Positions 44,483-54,224 are shown, counted from the stretch's first letter. The stretch: DNA of 64,000 bases from Lucinisca nassula (GCA_963580285.1 OY757011.1:154431245-154495244); one strand, 5' to 3'. A program made the numbers and translations. Notes: a model not told the origin generated them from the sequence alone.

Positions 44483-44689
44483 TTAACCCTTATCCTGCTG
44501 TTCATGACAATCCTACCGTTTCAAACAGTGTAGATCCAGATTAGATGGTTTCTGAAGAAGCCATCTGATCATGATCTACACTGTCATTCAGTTTGTGAAT
44601 TTGAATGAAAACATCTATCATGTAAACTGATTGGCTGATAGTCAGAAATGGGTGTGGCTCATTAAATTATTCAGCAGGATAAGAGTTAA
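44483..44689. mobile_element. TTAA-flanked palindromic MITE, family A
   Basis: TTAA at 44483 and 44686; ends CCCTTATCCTGCTG and CAGCAGGATAAGAG; opposite arm order to 30355. Confidence 0.9.
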
Positions 44690-44950
44690 GGTAAATATTA
44701 ACAACTATTTTCTTACTTAAAAAATGAAACAAAAACAGCCAGACCTCCAGATTTCACAGCAAACTGGAGCTGCTTTCAAGAAAATTCACTGTCTATACCA
44801 AGGCTGTTTCACAAGAATTACTAGACAAAATTATTCTTGAGGAATGCCAAAGCCTTCCTACAAGGGGAGCACTATGCAGTAGAGTTACTTTTATTTAACT
44901 CTAAAACATGAAAACTAGCTAGGAAAGAAAACTATTTCCTGTTCTTGTCC

Positions 44951-45200
44951 ACCTGGGCCAGTTGTTCAAAGCATCGTTAGCTTAATGAGCTCATTAGTGG
45001 TCAAATTGTTAACTGTTCTAGCAAGTACAATATCGAAAAGTTTGGTATTTTTGCTGAAAAAATCTGAGCAGCTTTTGCATCTGCAAAAGCTGCTCACATT
45101 TTTTCAGCAAAAATTTTAACATATTTGCCGTATTTAGTGATCAAAGTTTTGACAATACGTTAACTAACGACGTTGTTAGTTTTGAACAACTGGGCCCCGG
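44951..45200. mobile_element. Palindromic MITE, family D, best copy
   Basis: GGGCCAGTTGTTCAAAGCAT to TTTTGAACAACTGGGCCC. Central hairpin GAGCAGCTTTTGCATCTGCA and its complement. The end sequences fold with each other for about 20 bp. Confidence 0.9.
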
Positions 45201-45288
45201 TATACAACAAGGTCTCCCATCACAGCAAATCTACTTCTGGCTGCAGCTGTGATTGGTGTATAATAGTGGGATTTTTTTTTTTTAACAA

Positions 45289-45500
45289 CTAGCCCTTCTC
45301 TTGCTCAATAGTCAGTTTAGCCACACCCATTTCTGACTTTGAACCAATCAGATTACTTGATGTAATTTTTCCTACAAATTCATAAATTGAATGTCAAACA
45401 GTGTAGAACCTGATCAGATGGCTTCTTCAGAAGCCATCTGATCTGGATCTACACTGTTTCCAAAGATAGGGATTGTCTTGAACAGCAGGATAAGAGCTAG
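45289..45500. mobile_element. Family A palindromic MITE with CTAG borders
   Basis: The same element as the TTAA copies, but bracketed by CTAG at 45289-45292 and 45497-45500, so the 4-bp target duplication differs from TTAA. Confidence 0.85.
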
Positions 45501-45562
45501 GATGTCCCAAACTCTTAGCAACTAGAAAACTAAATGCTTGGGCTGATGATTCAAATTAAATG

Positions 45563-45805
45563 TTAAGGGTAATGGGAACACCTGGTAGATTTTTCCGCCA
45601 TTTTTCAAAGGGAGACAAATTTCGGGACTTCCGGTTCACTTTTCTATAAGCCTTGTCACATTGAAAAAGGGGTCTACTCTTAAAGGAAAGAATTTGCTCC
45701 TGAGGAGCAAATTCTTTCCTTTAAGAGTTGACCCCTATTGACATGGGAGACAAAAATACTTTTGCACGAGTTGTCTTCCCTTGAAGGTGTACCCATTCCC
45801 CTTAA
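45563..45805. mobile_element. TTAA-flanked palindromic MITE, family C, complete
   Basis: TTAA at 45563 and 45802; ends GGGTAATGGGAACACC and GGTGTACCCATTCCCC. Core GTCTACTCTTAAAGGAAAGA ... AAGAGTTGACCCC. 243 bp. Confidence 0.9.
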
Positions 45806-45895
45806 GACCAAATTAGGTCTGACACTGCATGTGAATCATATGGCAGATGATTCCTATGTAAGGTCAAGCCTAATTTGCTCTGAAAACTAAAAAAA
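45806..45895. repeat. Hairpin like the 37.6-kb core
   Basis: CAAATTAGGTCTGACACTGC, 'atgtgaatcat', and reverse arms GGTCAAGCCTAATTTG. Confidence 0.75.
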
Positions 45896-46102
45896 AAAAA
45901 TGCTTTGAAAATGCAGTTTTGTAGTTATGACAACCACTCGAAGGGGCTTTAGAATTTCTACAAGGTCTGGAATGCACAAACTGGCAGGTCATCAGCTTTT
46001 TTTTTTCAATGCATGTTGGAGGAACTCTAGCTTAGCTAATAAAGGATCTCAATTTTCACCGTGTTTAACAAGCAACGAATGACTGCAGGATCTGTGGAGT
46101 CT

Positions 46103-46162
46103 CTAGCTGGTGTTGTTCAGTAGGGCTTCTATGCAGGCTGTATAGCAAAATAAATACTGATC
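46103..46162 (-). CDS. PTP exon F (last coding exon, stop)
   Basis: Minus-strand acceptor CTCGTTTCAG precedes 46162. The exon reads DQYLFCYTACIEALLNNTS and stops with TAG at 46103-46105. DQY.F.Y is the helix after the Q-loop that ends classical PTP domains, so the protein ends about 12 residues after the domain. It joins exon E in phase 0 to give MIQTRDQYLFCY, an exact family match. The exon is only 60 bp including the stop and would be missed by any ORF length filter. Confidence 0.93.
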   Translation of the reverse strand, partial: DQYLFCYTACIEALLNNTS

Positions 46163-46207
46163 CTGAAACGAGAACACGTATCAGTTATGTGAAGAAAATA
46201 CACCTCA

Positions 46208-46389
46208 TGTAATATTATGCTACAGCAGGTACAGTTCAGGTATAAATAGTATCTTTGCCTATCAGGTACCGTAATATTGCTAGAATATTGTACTGTCTAT
46301 GTTCTGTGTTGCTTAATTAAACATTATAAAATAGTATCCAGAGTCTGGTGATTATTATTTAGTTATTGTTAATAACTAGGTTTATTACA
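46208..46389 (+). mobile_element. LTR of a Steamer-like (Ty3/Gypsy) retrotransposon
   Basis: 182 bp starting TGTAATATTATGC and ending TTTATTACA, so the ends are inverted (TGTAATA/TATTACA) with the canonical TG...CA. A TATA box-like TATAAATAG is at about 46240 and an ATTAAACATT polyadenylation-like site near 46317. It is immediately followed by a primer binding site. The short LTR length resembles the approximately 177-bp LTRs of bivalve Steamer elements (known). It lies in PTP intron E-F, opposite to the gene. No second LTR was seen. Confidence 0.75.
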
Positions 46390-46402
46390 TGGTGTCAGAA
46401 GT
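46390..46402 (+). promoter_or_regulatory. tRNA primer binding site
   Basis: TGGTGTCAGAAGT directly follows the LTR's terminal CA. It is complementary to the 3' end of a tRNA ending in ...TGACACCA (Leu-type), as used by Steamer-like elements. Confidence 0.75.
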
Positions 46403-46410
46403 CAATCAAC

Positions 46411-46542
46411 ATGGATGTCAGCATTTTCAATAGTGAATCTGTTCCTTATATGGACTGGGAAAAACATGATTTAGAATCTGCTTGGAAATCATTCCATCAA
46501 CATGTTCAATTTATTACAAGTTACACACGAATGACCTTTTAA
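46411..46542 (+). pseudogene. Truncated gag start of the LTR element
   Basis: The ATG at 46411 opens 43 codons, MDVSIFNSESVPYMDWEK onward, including ESAWKSFHQHVQFI, a W..F.Q.V.F pattern typical of the N-terminal capsid region in Ty3/Gypsy Gag. A stop follows at 46540. No protease, reverse transcriptase or integrase motif follows before the family A MITE at 46745, so the retrotransposon is broken. Confidence 0.6.
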
Positions 46543-46744
46543 CCCCTAAGATGCCAATCACAACTATTATCCTCTTCTTTATTGTCTGCTGGTTACTTCA
46601 AAAGTCATTGTTGCATGTACAGCCAGACAGGAATCACTGCTGTTTGCTATGATGGTTCACTAACACTTCCTGATGATCAGGATGGAAAATTAAGCTCTTA
46701 TATCAGACCAGGTTCCCTTGTTTAAGAAATGGACATTTTCTTTT

Positions 46745-46957
46745 TTAACCCTTATCTTGCTGTTCACGACAACCCCTATCTTTGCAAACAGTGTAGATCC
46801 AGATCAGATGGCTTCTGAAGAAACCATCTGATCAGGATCTACACTGTTTGGCATTAACTTTATGAATTTGTAGCAATAAATTACATCAAGTAATTTGATT
46901 GGTTGAAAGACAGAAATGGGTGTGGCTTAAATGAATATTCAGCAAGATAAAGGTTAA
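46745..46957. mobile_element. TTAA-flanked palindromic MITE, family A (213 bp)
   Basis: TTAA at 46745 and 46954; CCCTTATCTTGCTG ends; core AGATGGCTTCTGAAGAAACC. Confidence 0.92.
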
Positions 46958-47304
46958 CATTCACTGACGTATGAATAAGATTGGGTTACAAGAAAATAAG
47001 TGAACCCCTTATGAATAACATCGGGTCATGAGCAAAGTAAGTAATCTAAAGAGGGCTCACTTATTTCTTTGGGGATAACTTATTTTAACATATGAGGTCG
47101 CGTCTGAGAGTGTAATAACGATATGTAATATTTTCGATAATCCACTTGTGGATTAAATATGCAAATTAGCTAGATTATCCCGTAACGTTACATGTACGAT
47201 GTCCTTAACCACGTCGCGTTTACTAATGGCGGAATATTGACATTTTTATAAACAATCGTGAATAAAACACGTTTCAAATGTCATATGATAAATAGAATCT
47301 TCCA

Positions 47305-47424
47305 TTCGTGCTCGTGTATTATTGAATTTATTAAACTCGTTGAGGAAAAGGGATAAAATGCTCGGCAAAGTCTTGCATTTTATCCCTTTTCCACAACTCG
47401 TTAAATAAATTCAATAATACATGA
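47305..47424. mobile_element. Long hairpin with CTCGGCAAAG loop
   Basis: CTCGTGTATTATTGAATTTA ... GGGATAAAATGCTCGGCAAAGTCTTGCATTTTATCCC (quoted in parts: GGATAAAATG, loop CTCGGCAAAGTCT, CATTTTATCC) ... AATTCAATAATACATGAG; about 50-bp stems. Confidence 0.9.
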
Positions 47425-47474
47425 GCACTCATATAAGATCCTCTATTTACTTGCGACCCCCTGTTATTCATACT

Positions 47475-47702
47475 TTAACCCTTTTTGTACCAAATGGAAT
47501 CTTCCTCCTTATATATAGCAGGAGTCCATTTCAAAATTTAGGGGTGTCAGGTTGTGTTTTCTTCAAAATTTATTTGGAAAATAGCTTAACTTTCGCAAAC
47601 AGTGTAGGCCCTGATCAGACGCCACATTCTGCGGTATATGATCAGGGCCTGCACTGTTTGCCAAGGTACCCCTTTAGGGGTTTCCAGCATACAATTGGTT
47701 AA
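47475..47702. mobile_element. TTAA family B MITE, complete
   Basis: TTAA at 47475 and 47699; CCCTTTTTGTACCAAATGG start and AGCATACAATTGG end. Core AAACAGTGTAGGCCCTGATC with ATCAGGGCCTGCACTGTTTG. Confidence 0.9.
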
Positions 47703-47909
47703 TGAACGTTAAAAAATTGACCTTTCTTTCTTATATCTCCATTATTTTCTATCCATTATGTGATGAAAATTTCTGGTTTGAGGGCTAAAGCTGTATAAGG
47801 AAACAGATGCATGCAGTTTTCCCAGAAAGAGCGGAAGCTCCCCAATGACGTCATAGTGTCACCATCCTCCAATCTTATTGGAGAGAACCAGGGTTTATCT
47901 TGATGTCAT

Positions 47910-48149
47910 TTAAGGGGAATGGGAACACCTTCAGGGGAGGAAACTCCTGCAAAAGTATTTTTGTCTCCCATTACTAGGGGTCAACTCTTAAAGGAAAGAA
48001 TTTGCTCCTCAGGAGCAAATTCTTTCCTTTAAGAGTATACCCCTTTTTCAGTGGGACAGGGCTTATAGAAAAGGGAACAAGAAGTCCAAAAAGTTGTCTC
48101 CCTTTGAAGAATGGCGGAAAAATGTGCCAGGTGTTCTCATTTCCCTTAA
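47910..48149. mobile_element. TTAA-flanked palindromic MITE, family C, complete
   Basis: TTAA at 47910 and 48146; ends GGGGAATGGGAACACC and GGTGTTCTCATTTCCC; core GAATTTGCTCCTCAGGAGCA. Confidence 0.9.
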
Positions 48150-48219
48150 TGATCATGCAATGTCGCATGAGTGAATGTATTCATTTAGGTATAAACAACA
48201 TTGTGTTCCAATAGTTAAG

Positions 48220-48569
48220 TACAGTCGAACTTCGATGGCTCGAACCCCTCTGCGACCATTAAAATTTGTTTGAGACAGGGGTTGTTCGAGCCACTGAGAT
48301 TACTTCCAGGAGGCATAAGGAGATACTTTTGGACATTTATTCGGCGTTCTGTATTGAAAATGTACGCTGTGTGTACTCATTAGAATCGCCTCACCGAGGC
48401 GATTCTAATGAGTATGCATAGCATACATTCGCAGGGTAAAAGACTAAAATCTTCTTAATTATCCCCCACTATTGCTTATGAAGAGGATTACCCTAGGGGC
48501 TCAAGAGCGAGTTTGACTCAGCCATGGTAAATGAGCCATCGGTGTTAGAGCCATCAAAGTTCTACTGTA
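48220..48569. mobile_element. Tigger-like MITE, complete
   Basis: TACAGTCGAACTTCGATGGC pairs with the complement of GCCATCAAAGTTCTACTGTA (26-bp inverted ends, TA borders). The centre has a family-G-type hairpin (ATTAGAATCGCCTCACCGAG). CAGTNGAAC termini are typical of pogo/Tigger elements. Confidence 0.85.
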
Positions 48570-48667
48570 TAGGGTTGTCTATAAATGCACTGAGAATATA
48601 AACAGTAAACTACTGATGCTTCAAATAACTGGGCCCTGTTGCAAAAGCAGGCATGACAAAAACCTAC

Positions 48668-48730
48668 CCTAGTTTGGATCATTCCTAGCCTCTGTCTCCG
48701 TAGTTCTGACACAATGTCCAGTATCTCACA
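48668..48730 (-). CDS. PTP exon E (Q-loop)
   Basis: 63 bp, phase 0 at both ends. Acceptor TTGTTTACAG before 48730; donor AGG|GTAGGT after 48668. Translation: CEILDIVSELRRQRLGMIQTR. RRQR.GMIQT is the PTP Q-loop region, with the catalytic Gln in IQT that positions the nucleophilic water. Joined to exon D it reads VEKGLKCEILDIVSELRRQR, matching the family order. Confidence 0.95.
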
Positions 48731-48934
48731 CTGTAAACAAAAACATCAGACAGCACTTTTTATAACTGTGTTCAGTAGTGGCCAAAATATTTTAGAATAT
48801 ATCAAGGACATAAAATACATGTTTGGAGTATATTGTACGTTATTTGCATTGATAATGTATATAAGCTACATTTTAAGTTGGATCAAAAGAATAGTAATAA
48901 GGATTTGAAAGAAAAACCAGGGTTCATCTCATAG

Positions 48935-49390
48935 TCTGAAAATGAAATTTTGCCACAAGTGAAAATACTTCTTTTAGTGTTCACCAACTGAACACCAAAA
49001 CAAGTATTTTCAGGAGTGGTGAAGCCACAAGTGAAAATACTTCTTTTAGTATACTAAAATACTTCTTTTAGTATACTAAAATACTTCTTTTAGTATTCAT
49101 GAGTGGAATAAACATTGATCTTACAATGAAAAAATATGATTTTTTTTTTTCATCAAATTTTGTTTGATATCAAATTTTCTGTTTCTTTCATGCTTTTAAC
49201 TGTAATGCAATTTTAAAGCGCCAGCCATCATCACAGAAAACAAACATTTTCCAGGGTGATTTTGCGTCGATTTAGAGGTGTTCAGCGTGTTAACTGGGTA
49301 TAATATTGGGTGTAAATTGAAAGTTTGCACCTGGAAAACAGCTTGGAATGTTACTTTATTAGTTACCCTGTATATTAATTGCATTGCAGC
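48935..49390. mobile_element. Element K, left half
   Basis: A palindrome with 'gtgaaaatacttcttttagtgttca' arms (48955-49110), then 'ctgtttctttcatgctttt', 'gggtataatattgggtgtaaa' and 'acagcttggaatgttacttta'. Colinear with 60245-60590. Confidence 0.75.
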
Positions 49391-49516
49391 ACACTGAACT
49401 GATAAAGATATGCTATCTCAGGACAAGTGAGTTTTATCAGGTCAACGTGACATTGCACTTTTATGAATGAATCGGGCTACTAGAAAAAATGGAAAAAATG
49501 TTATAATTACTGAAAA

Positions 49517-51546
49517 CTAGAAATGCGTCCATAGGACACGGATGCCCCCCCCCCCCCCCCCCCCAAAAATATGTCTATGTTCTTATTCATCCATAGAAAG
49601 TTATTGACAGTGTTTAAGTTTTGGACCCTTTTTATGCCATTTGACCTCCAAGTATGACCTTGGAGGTACGGATCTGGGTTTGCATGTGACAAATTGTCTC
49701 ATGATGGTTAACATTTCTTCAAAATAATTTCAAAATCCATCCAAAAATAAGTAAGCTATTGGCTGCATTTAAGTTTCGGACCATTTTTTTGACCTTTGAC
49801 CTCCAAAGATGACCTTGACCTTGGAGGTACGTACCTGGATTTTGCATGTGACACATCGACTCATGATGGTTAACATTTCTACAAAGTAATTTCAAAATCC
49901 ATCCAGAAATAAGAAAGTTATTGACTGTGTTTAAGTTTCGGACCCTTTTTTTGACCTTTGACCTCCAAGTATGACCTTGACGTTGGAGGTACGGACCTGG
50001 GTTTTGCACGTGACACATCGACTCATGATGGTTAACATTTCTCCAAAGTAATTTCAAAATCCATCCAGAAACTAGAGCTGTCAGTGAAACTGACTAGGGC
50101 CCCGGCAGCGCTATCAGAGGAGTAGGAAAATGTTGATGTTAAAAAAGACGTTTTTTTTTTCCTTTCACCTCTAAGTATGACCTTGACCTTTGAGGTACGG
50201 ACCTGGGTCTTGCGCGTGACACACTGTCACATTCTGGTTAATATTTCTGCTAAGTAATATTTAAATCCATCCAGGTATAAGAAAGTTATAGATTGGACCC
50301 AATGAAAAAGACGCTTTTTTGACCTTTTATCTCTAAGTATGACCTTGACCTTTGAGGTACGGCTGTGGGTCTTGCGTGTGACACTTCGTCACATTATGGT
50401 TAACATTTCTGCCAAGTAATATTTAAATCCATCCAGGAATAATAACAAAGTTATTAATTGGACACAGGAAAGACCCTTTTTTGACCTTTAACCTCTAAGT
50501 ATGACCTTGACCTTTGAGGTACGGACCTGAGTCTTGCGCGCAACACTCCATCACATTATGGTTAACATTTCTGCCAAGTAATATTTAAATCCATCCAGGA
50601 ATAAGAAAGTTATGGAGGATAAAAAAATTTGTGGACGGACAGATGGACAGACAGACAGACGTCACATTATGGTTAATATTTCTGCTAAGTAATATTTAAA
50701 TCCATCCAGGTATAAGAAAGTTATAGATTGGACCCAATGAAAAAGACACTTTTTGACCTTTTATCTCTAAGTATGACCTTGACCTTTGAGGTACGGCTGT
50801 GGGTCTTGCGTGTGACACTTCGTCACATTATGGTTAACATTTCTGCCAAGTAATATTTAAATCCATCCAGGAATAATAACAAAGTTATTAATTGGACACA
50901 GGAAAGACCCTTTTTTGACCTTTAACCTCTAAGTATGACCTTGACCTTTGAGGTACGGACCTGAGTCTTGCGCGCAACACTCCATCACATTATGGTTAAC
51001 ATTTCTGCCAAGTAATATTTAAATCCATCCAGGAATAAGAAAGTTATGGAGGATAAAAAAATTTGTGGACGGACAGACGGACAGACAGACAGACAGACAG
51101 ACGGACGGACAGAATGATGCCAAGTAATATTTAAATCCATCCAGGAATAATAAAAAGTTATGGAGGATAAAAAAATTTGTGGACGGACAGACGGACGGAC
51201 AGACAGACAGACGGACGGACAGAGTGATTACTATAGGGCACCCACACTTTCAGTGCGGGGCCCTAATAAGAAAGTTATTGACAGTGTTTAAGTTTCGGAC
51301 CCTTTTTTTTACCTTTGACCTCTAAGTATGACCTTGACCTTGGAGGTACGGACCTAGGTTTTGCACGTGACACATCGTCTCATGATGGTTAACATTTCTG
51401 CCCAGTAATTTTAAAATCCATCAAGAAATAAGGAAGTTATTGACTGCGTTTAAGTTTCGGACGGACGGACGCACGCACGGACGGATGGACGAACAGGGGC
51501 AACGCTATATGCCCTTTCCACCATTCTTCGAATGGCGGGGGCATAA
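49517..51546 (-). mobile_element. Helitron-like element H1
   Basis: On the minus strand the 3' end reads GTCCTATGGACGCATTTCTAG then TTTT (hairpin then CTAG; quoted in two parts: GTCCTATGGAC, GCATTTCTAG). The 5' end is TTATGCCCCC followed by the hairpin CCATTCGAAGAATGG. ATGCCCCC near the 5' end pairs with GGGGGCAT near the 3' end. Core units carry 'gaccttgaccttggaggtacg' and 'tgatggttaacatttct'. A GGAC-rich tract sits near 51460-51490. Element H2 is nested at 50072-51266. Confidence 0.85.
50072..51266 (-). mobile_element. Helitron-like element H2, nested in H1
   Basis: Minus-strand 3' end: hairpin GTCAGTTTCACTGAC, AGCTCTAG, TTT. 5' end: TTAGGGCCCCGCACTGAAAG with a CACTGAAAGTG hairpin. TAGGGCCCCG and CGGGGCCCTA are subterminal inverted repeats. 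Removing it restores CCATCCAGAAA|TAAGAAAGTTATTG as in the intact H1 unit at 49898-49925, an A|T insertion without duplication. (GACA/GGAC)n tracts lie at 50632-50660, 51066-51112 and 51180-51220. Confidence 0.88.
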
Positions 51547-51924
51547 AAATGGAAAAATTACTTGGAAAAAAAATATGATAGGAAAGAATATGGTCAGCTG
51601 ATACAAAATATATCGTCCTGCAGAATGTTCGGACGCACTGAGGAAAATGTTATAATTACTGAAAAAAATGGAAAAATTACTTGGAAAAAAAATATGATAG
51701 GAAAGAATATGGTCAGCTGATACAAAATATATCGACCTGCAGAATGTTCGGACGCACTGAGGAAAATGTTATAATTACTGAAAAAAAATGGAAAAATTAC
51801 TTGGAAAAAAAATATGATAGGAAAGAATATGGTCAGCTGATACAAAATATATCGACCTGCAGAATGTTCGGACGCACTGAGGACCATCGATAACTGATCG
51901 TAAATTGCTAATTTAAGAGTGTAC

Positions 51925-52105
51925 AAGAGGGTAAACTGATAAGTAGAATACCAGATTCGTTTCATTTGATATCATGTTTATCAGGCTCGTCTTCGAGAAC
52001 ACATGTAGAATCGCTCGGCAAGTCTCTCGATTCTATAAGCGTTCTCGAAGCCTTGCCTGATAAACTTGATATCAAAAGACACTCGCCTGGTATTCTCTAT
52101 TTATC
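51925..52105. mobile_element. Long hairpin with CTCGGCAAGTCT loop
   Basis: 'gataagtagaataccag', 'ttgatatcatgtttatcagg' and 'cttcgagaac' pair with later complements. The loop is ATCGCTCGGCAAGTCTCTCG. Confidence 0.9.
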
Positions 52106-52440
52106 GGTTCACTTGAAATTTGCATTCAAATAATGTCTGCAGTTGCTAAGCTCGTCTGGCATCTTATGCATATTTACATTGAGTAGGTGCAAAAAATGAC
52201 ATCATTAATGTCCTAATGATGTGAAAACAAGCGTGACATAATCTCTGTCAAACATCAATAATGTTACGGTTACTGACATTTTAACAAACAGAGAATATAT
52301 GTTATTTTTTGAGGAAACATCAAATTTACAAACAGTGAAAAACAAAATTGTATTTTCGCTGTTTGAAACAGTGAAGATATCGATTTAGATTTCACTGAGA
52401 AATCTCTATCATTCATTGAAAAGCTTAAGCTTGTAAAAAA
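52106..52440. mobile_element. Element K, right half
   Basis: 'ggttcacttgaaatttgcattcaaataatgtctgcagttgctaag', 'tcctaatgatgtg', 'caaacagtgaaaa' and 'gatttcactgagaaatctct' match 60595-60905. It stops about 12 bp before the exon D donor. Confidence 0.75.
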
Positions 52441-52452
52441 AATATCACATAC

Positions 52453-52581
52453 CTTGAGGCCTTTCTCCACATGAGCGAGAGCCACATCTATGGTAATGAA
52501 AGATCCTGTCCGGCCTATTCCTGCACTACAATGTACTACCAGAGGTCCTGATACCTGCAGCTCATGACTCAGTCTCATACA
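52453..52581 (-). CDS. PTP exon D (catalytic P-loop)
   Basis: 129 bp, phase 0 at both ends. Acceptor TTTCCCCAG before 52581; donor AAG|GTATGTG after 52453. Translation begins CMRLSHELQVSGPLVVHC and continues SAGIGRTGSFITIDVALAHV, ending EKGLK. This contains the full PTP signature HCxxGxxR: catalytic Cys codon at 52528-52530 and phosphate-binding Arg at 52510-52512. The active site is intact, so a catalytic phosphatase is expected rather than a pseudophosphatase. Confidence 0.97.
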
Positions 52582-52639
52582 CTGGGGAAAGCAATACAGA
52601 GATAAGTGTGATGAAATGCTGACTGTTTGTATTCGGACA

Positions 52640-52725
52640 GACAGGCCTGAGCAAACAGTGTAGACCCAGATGAGATGCCACAGAATGTGGCATCTCATCA
52701 GGGTCTTCACCGTTTGCCACTCATC
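52640..52725. repeat. Isolated AAACAGTGTAGACCCAGATG palindrome
   Basis: GCAAACAGTGTAGACCCAGA, GATGCCACAGAATGTGGCAT and TCATCAGGGTCTTCACCGTT. It lies in the intron about 60 bp upstream of exon D in transcript order. Confidence 0.8.
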
Positions 52726-52894
52726 CCGCTGTTCTTGGACACAACATCTGGTAGTAAATTAAACTTGTTCAAATTTTAGAACAAGTATGATAAGGAGTTG
52801 AGGTGTCTGAGTACTTAGGGTAAATATTGCATTTATTTAAAACTTAGTCCTCTCAACTGTTCAATGCACTGTTACAATAACACACCTGTTAAGT

Positions 52895-53278
52895 AACTGG
52901 GTCCAATTGTTCATTAGCTTAATGAGCTTGTAAGTGGTCAAAATTTTAGCAAATATATAGGCTACTCACATTTTTAAACAAAAATATTAGCAAACAGGGG
53001 CAAGTTATTTAAAACTAACGATGTTGTTAGTGTATCTATCGTTAAAACTTTGATCATTTATTTTGGCAAATATGCTAATATTTTTGCTGAAAAAAAATGA
53101 GAGCAGCTTTTGCCAATGCAAAAGCTGCTCTCATTTTTTTTCAGCAAAAATAATTGGCAAAAGCTGCTCTCATTTTTTCAGCAAAAATATTAGCATATAT
53201 TAGATACTGTACTTTCTAGAACAGTTAACAATTTGACCACTAACGAGCTCGTTAAGCTAACGATGGTTTTATGGGCCA
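52895..53278. mobile_element. Family D MITEs, two overlapping copies
   Basis: TGGGTCCAATTGTTCATTAG starts a decayed copy. A better one starts CAAGTTATTTAAAACTAACG at 53001, with the centre GAGAGCAGCTTTTGCCAATG and a duplicated arm 'cagcaaaaat'. Confidence 0.75.
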
Positions 53279-53329
53279 GCCCTATGCAATCTTAATCTAT
53301 GCAATCTTAATGGGGATGGATATACATTC

Positions 53330-53560
53330 AGGGAAGGCAACTCTTTAAAAAATATTTTTGTTCCTCTTATAAACAGGGGTCTACTCTTGAAGTCGGGGCC
53401 TACTCTTAAAGGAAAGAATTTGCTTCTGAGGAGCAAATTCTTTCCTTTTAAGATTAGGCCCTTGTTTCAATGTTCTCAATTTTCTGCAATGCAGACAGGA
53501 TATTACAAAAGTGGTCTCCCTTGTAAAAATTGTGGAAAACATGGCAAATGTATCCATGGA
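53330..53560. mobile_element. Palindromic MITE, family C
   Basis: Core ACTCTTAAAGGAAAGAATTT ... CTTTTAAGATTAGGCCC, with the left arm GGGGTCTACTCTTGAAGTCG partly duplicated. Confidence 0.8.
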
Positions 53561-53668
53561 GCCATTAACTTTTGAAAATTATCCACTTATTTCTAAACTT
53601 AATGAATAGGCTAATTATACCATTTTCTCACAAATACTAGAATATTCTTGAATGAAATTTTATCTTAC

Positions 53669-53834
53669 CTGCAGTAATGGGACAGCTGACTGTGGTACAC
53701 CATGGTCGGGCCATGTTGTATAATTCAGATGGTATACACTCCTGGACTCTCCCGTTTCTAGGTTCTCAATCAGAACACTGCGTATATCAAAATCTTCTAA
53801 CTCATTCAGGTACAACAGACTCAGCCTGTATCTC
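53669..53834 (-). CDS. PTP exon C (WPD loop)
   Basis: 166 bp. Acceptor ACTGTTTCAG before 53834; donor CAG|GTAAGA after 53669. The first base completes a Gly codon with exon B. Translation RYRLSLLYLNELEDFDIRSV, then LIENLETGESRSVYHLNYTT, then WPDHGVPQSAVPLLQ. The WPD loop carries the general acid Asp (codon 53705-53707). The exon ends in phase 0. Confidence 0.96.
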
Positions 53835-53901
53835 CTGAAACAGTAATCAGAAAAATGTCAATGAGGACATGTCTGTTTTTTTTTTTTTTTTTTAACTTTT
53901 A

Positions 53902-54133
53902 TTAACCCTTTTTGTACCAAATGGAATCTTCCACCTTGTATTCAGCAAGAGCCCATTTCAAAATTTCGGGATGTCACTCAGGTTGCGTTTTCTTCAAAAT
54001 TTATCAGGAAAATGGCTTAACTTTTTGCAAACAGTGTAGGCCCTGATCAGACACTGCGTTCTGCGGTGTCTGATCTGGGCCTTCACTGTTTGCCAAATAC
54101 CCATTTTGGGGTTTCTGGTGCAAAATGGGTTAA
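53902..54133. mobile_element. TTAA family B MITE
   Basis: TTAA at 53902 and 54130; starts CCCTTTTTGTACCAAATGG and ends TTTCTGGTGCAAAATGGG; core AAACAGTGTAGGCCCTGATC. Confidence 0.9.
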
Positions 54134-54224
54134 AGCTTATTCCAATTCAGTCAATTTTTCCTCATTACAGTAACACACATCTTTCCTATCGATAGACTGG
54201 CACTGTTTAATATTTTCCGTATTT

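Larger units (their letters stand above)
49470..51895. repeat. About 120-bp tandem array interrupted by Helitron-like elements
   Basis: Units 'aaaatggaaaaattacttgg ... atatgataggaaagaatatgg ... cagaatgttcggacgcactg ... ttataattactgaaa' start at about 51546, 51666 and 51786. A related partial unit at 49474-49516 lies left of the insertion, so the array existed before it. Confidence 0.85.

Noticed and set aside
51594..51965. 123-codon minus-strand frame
   Set aside because: It is a translation of the approximately 120-bp tandem array and keeps repeating the same peptide.
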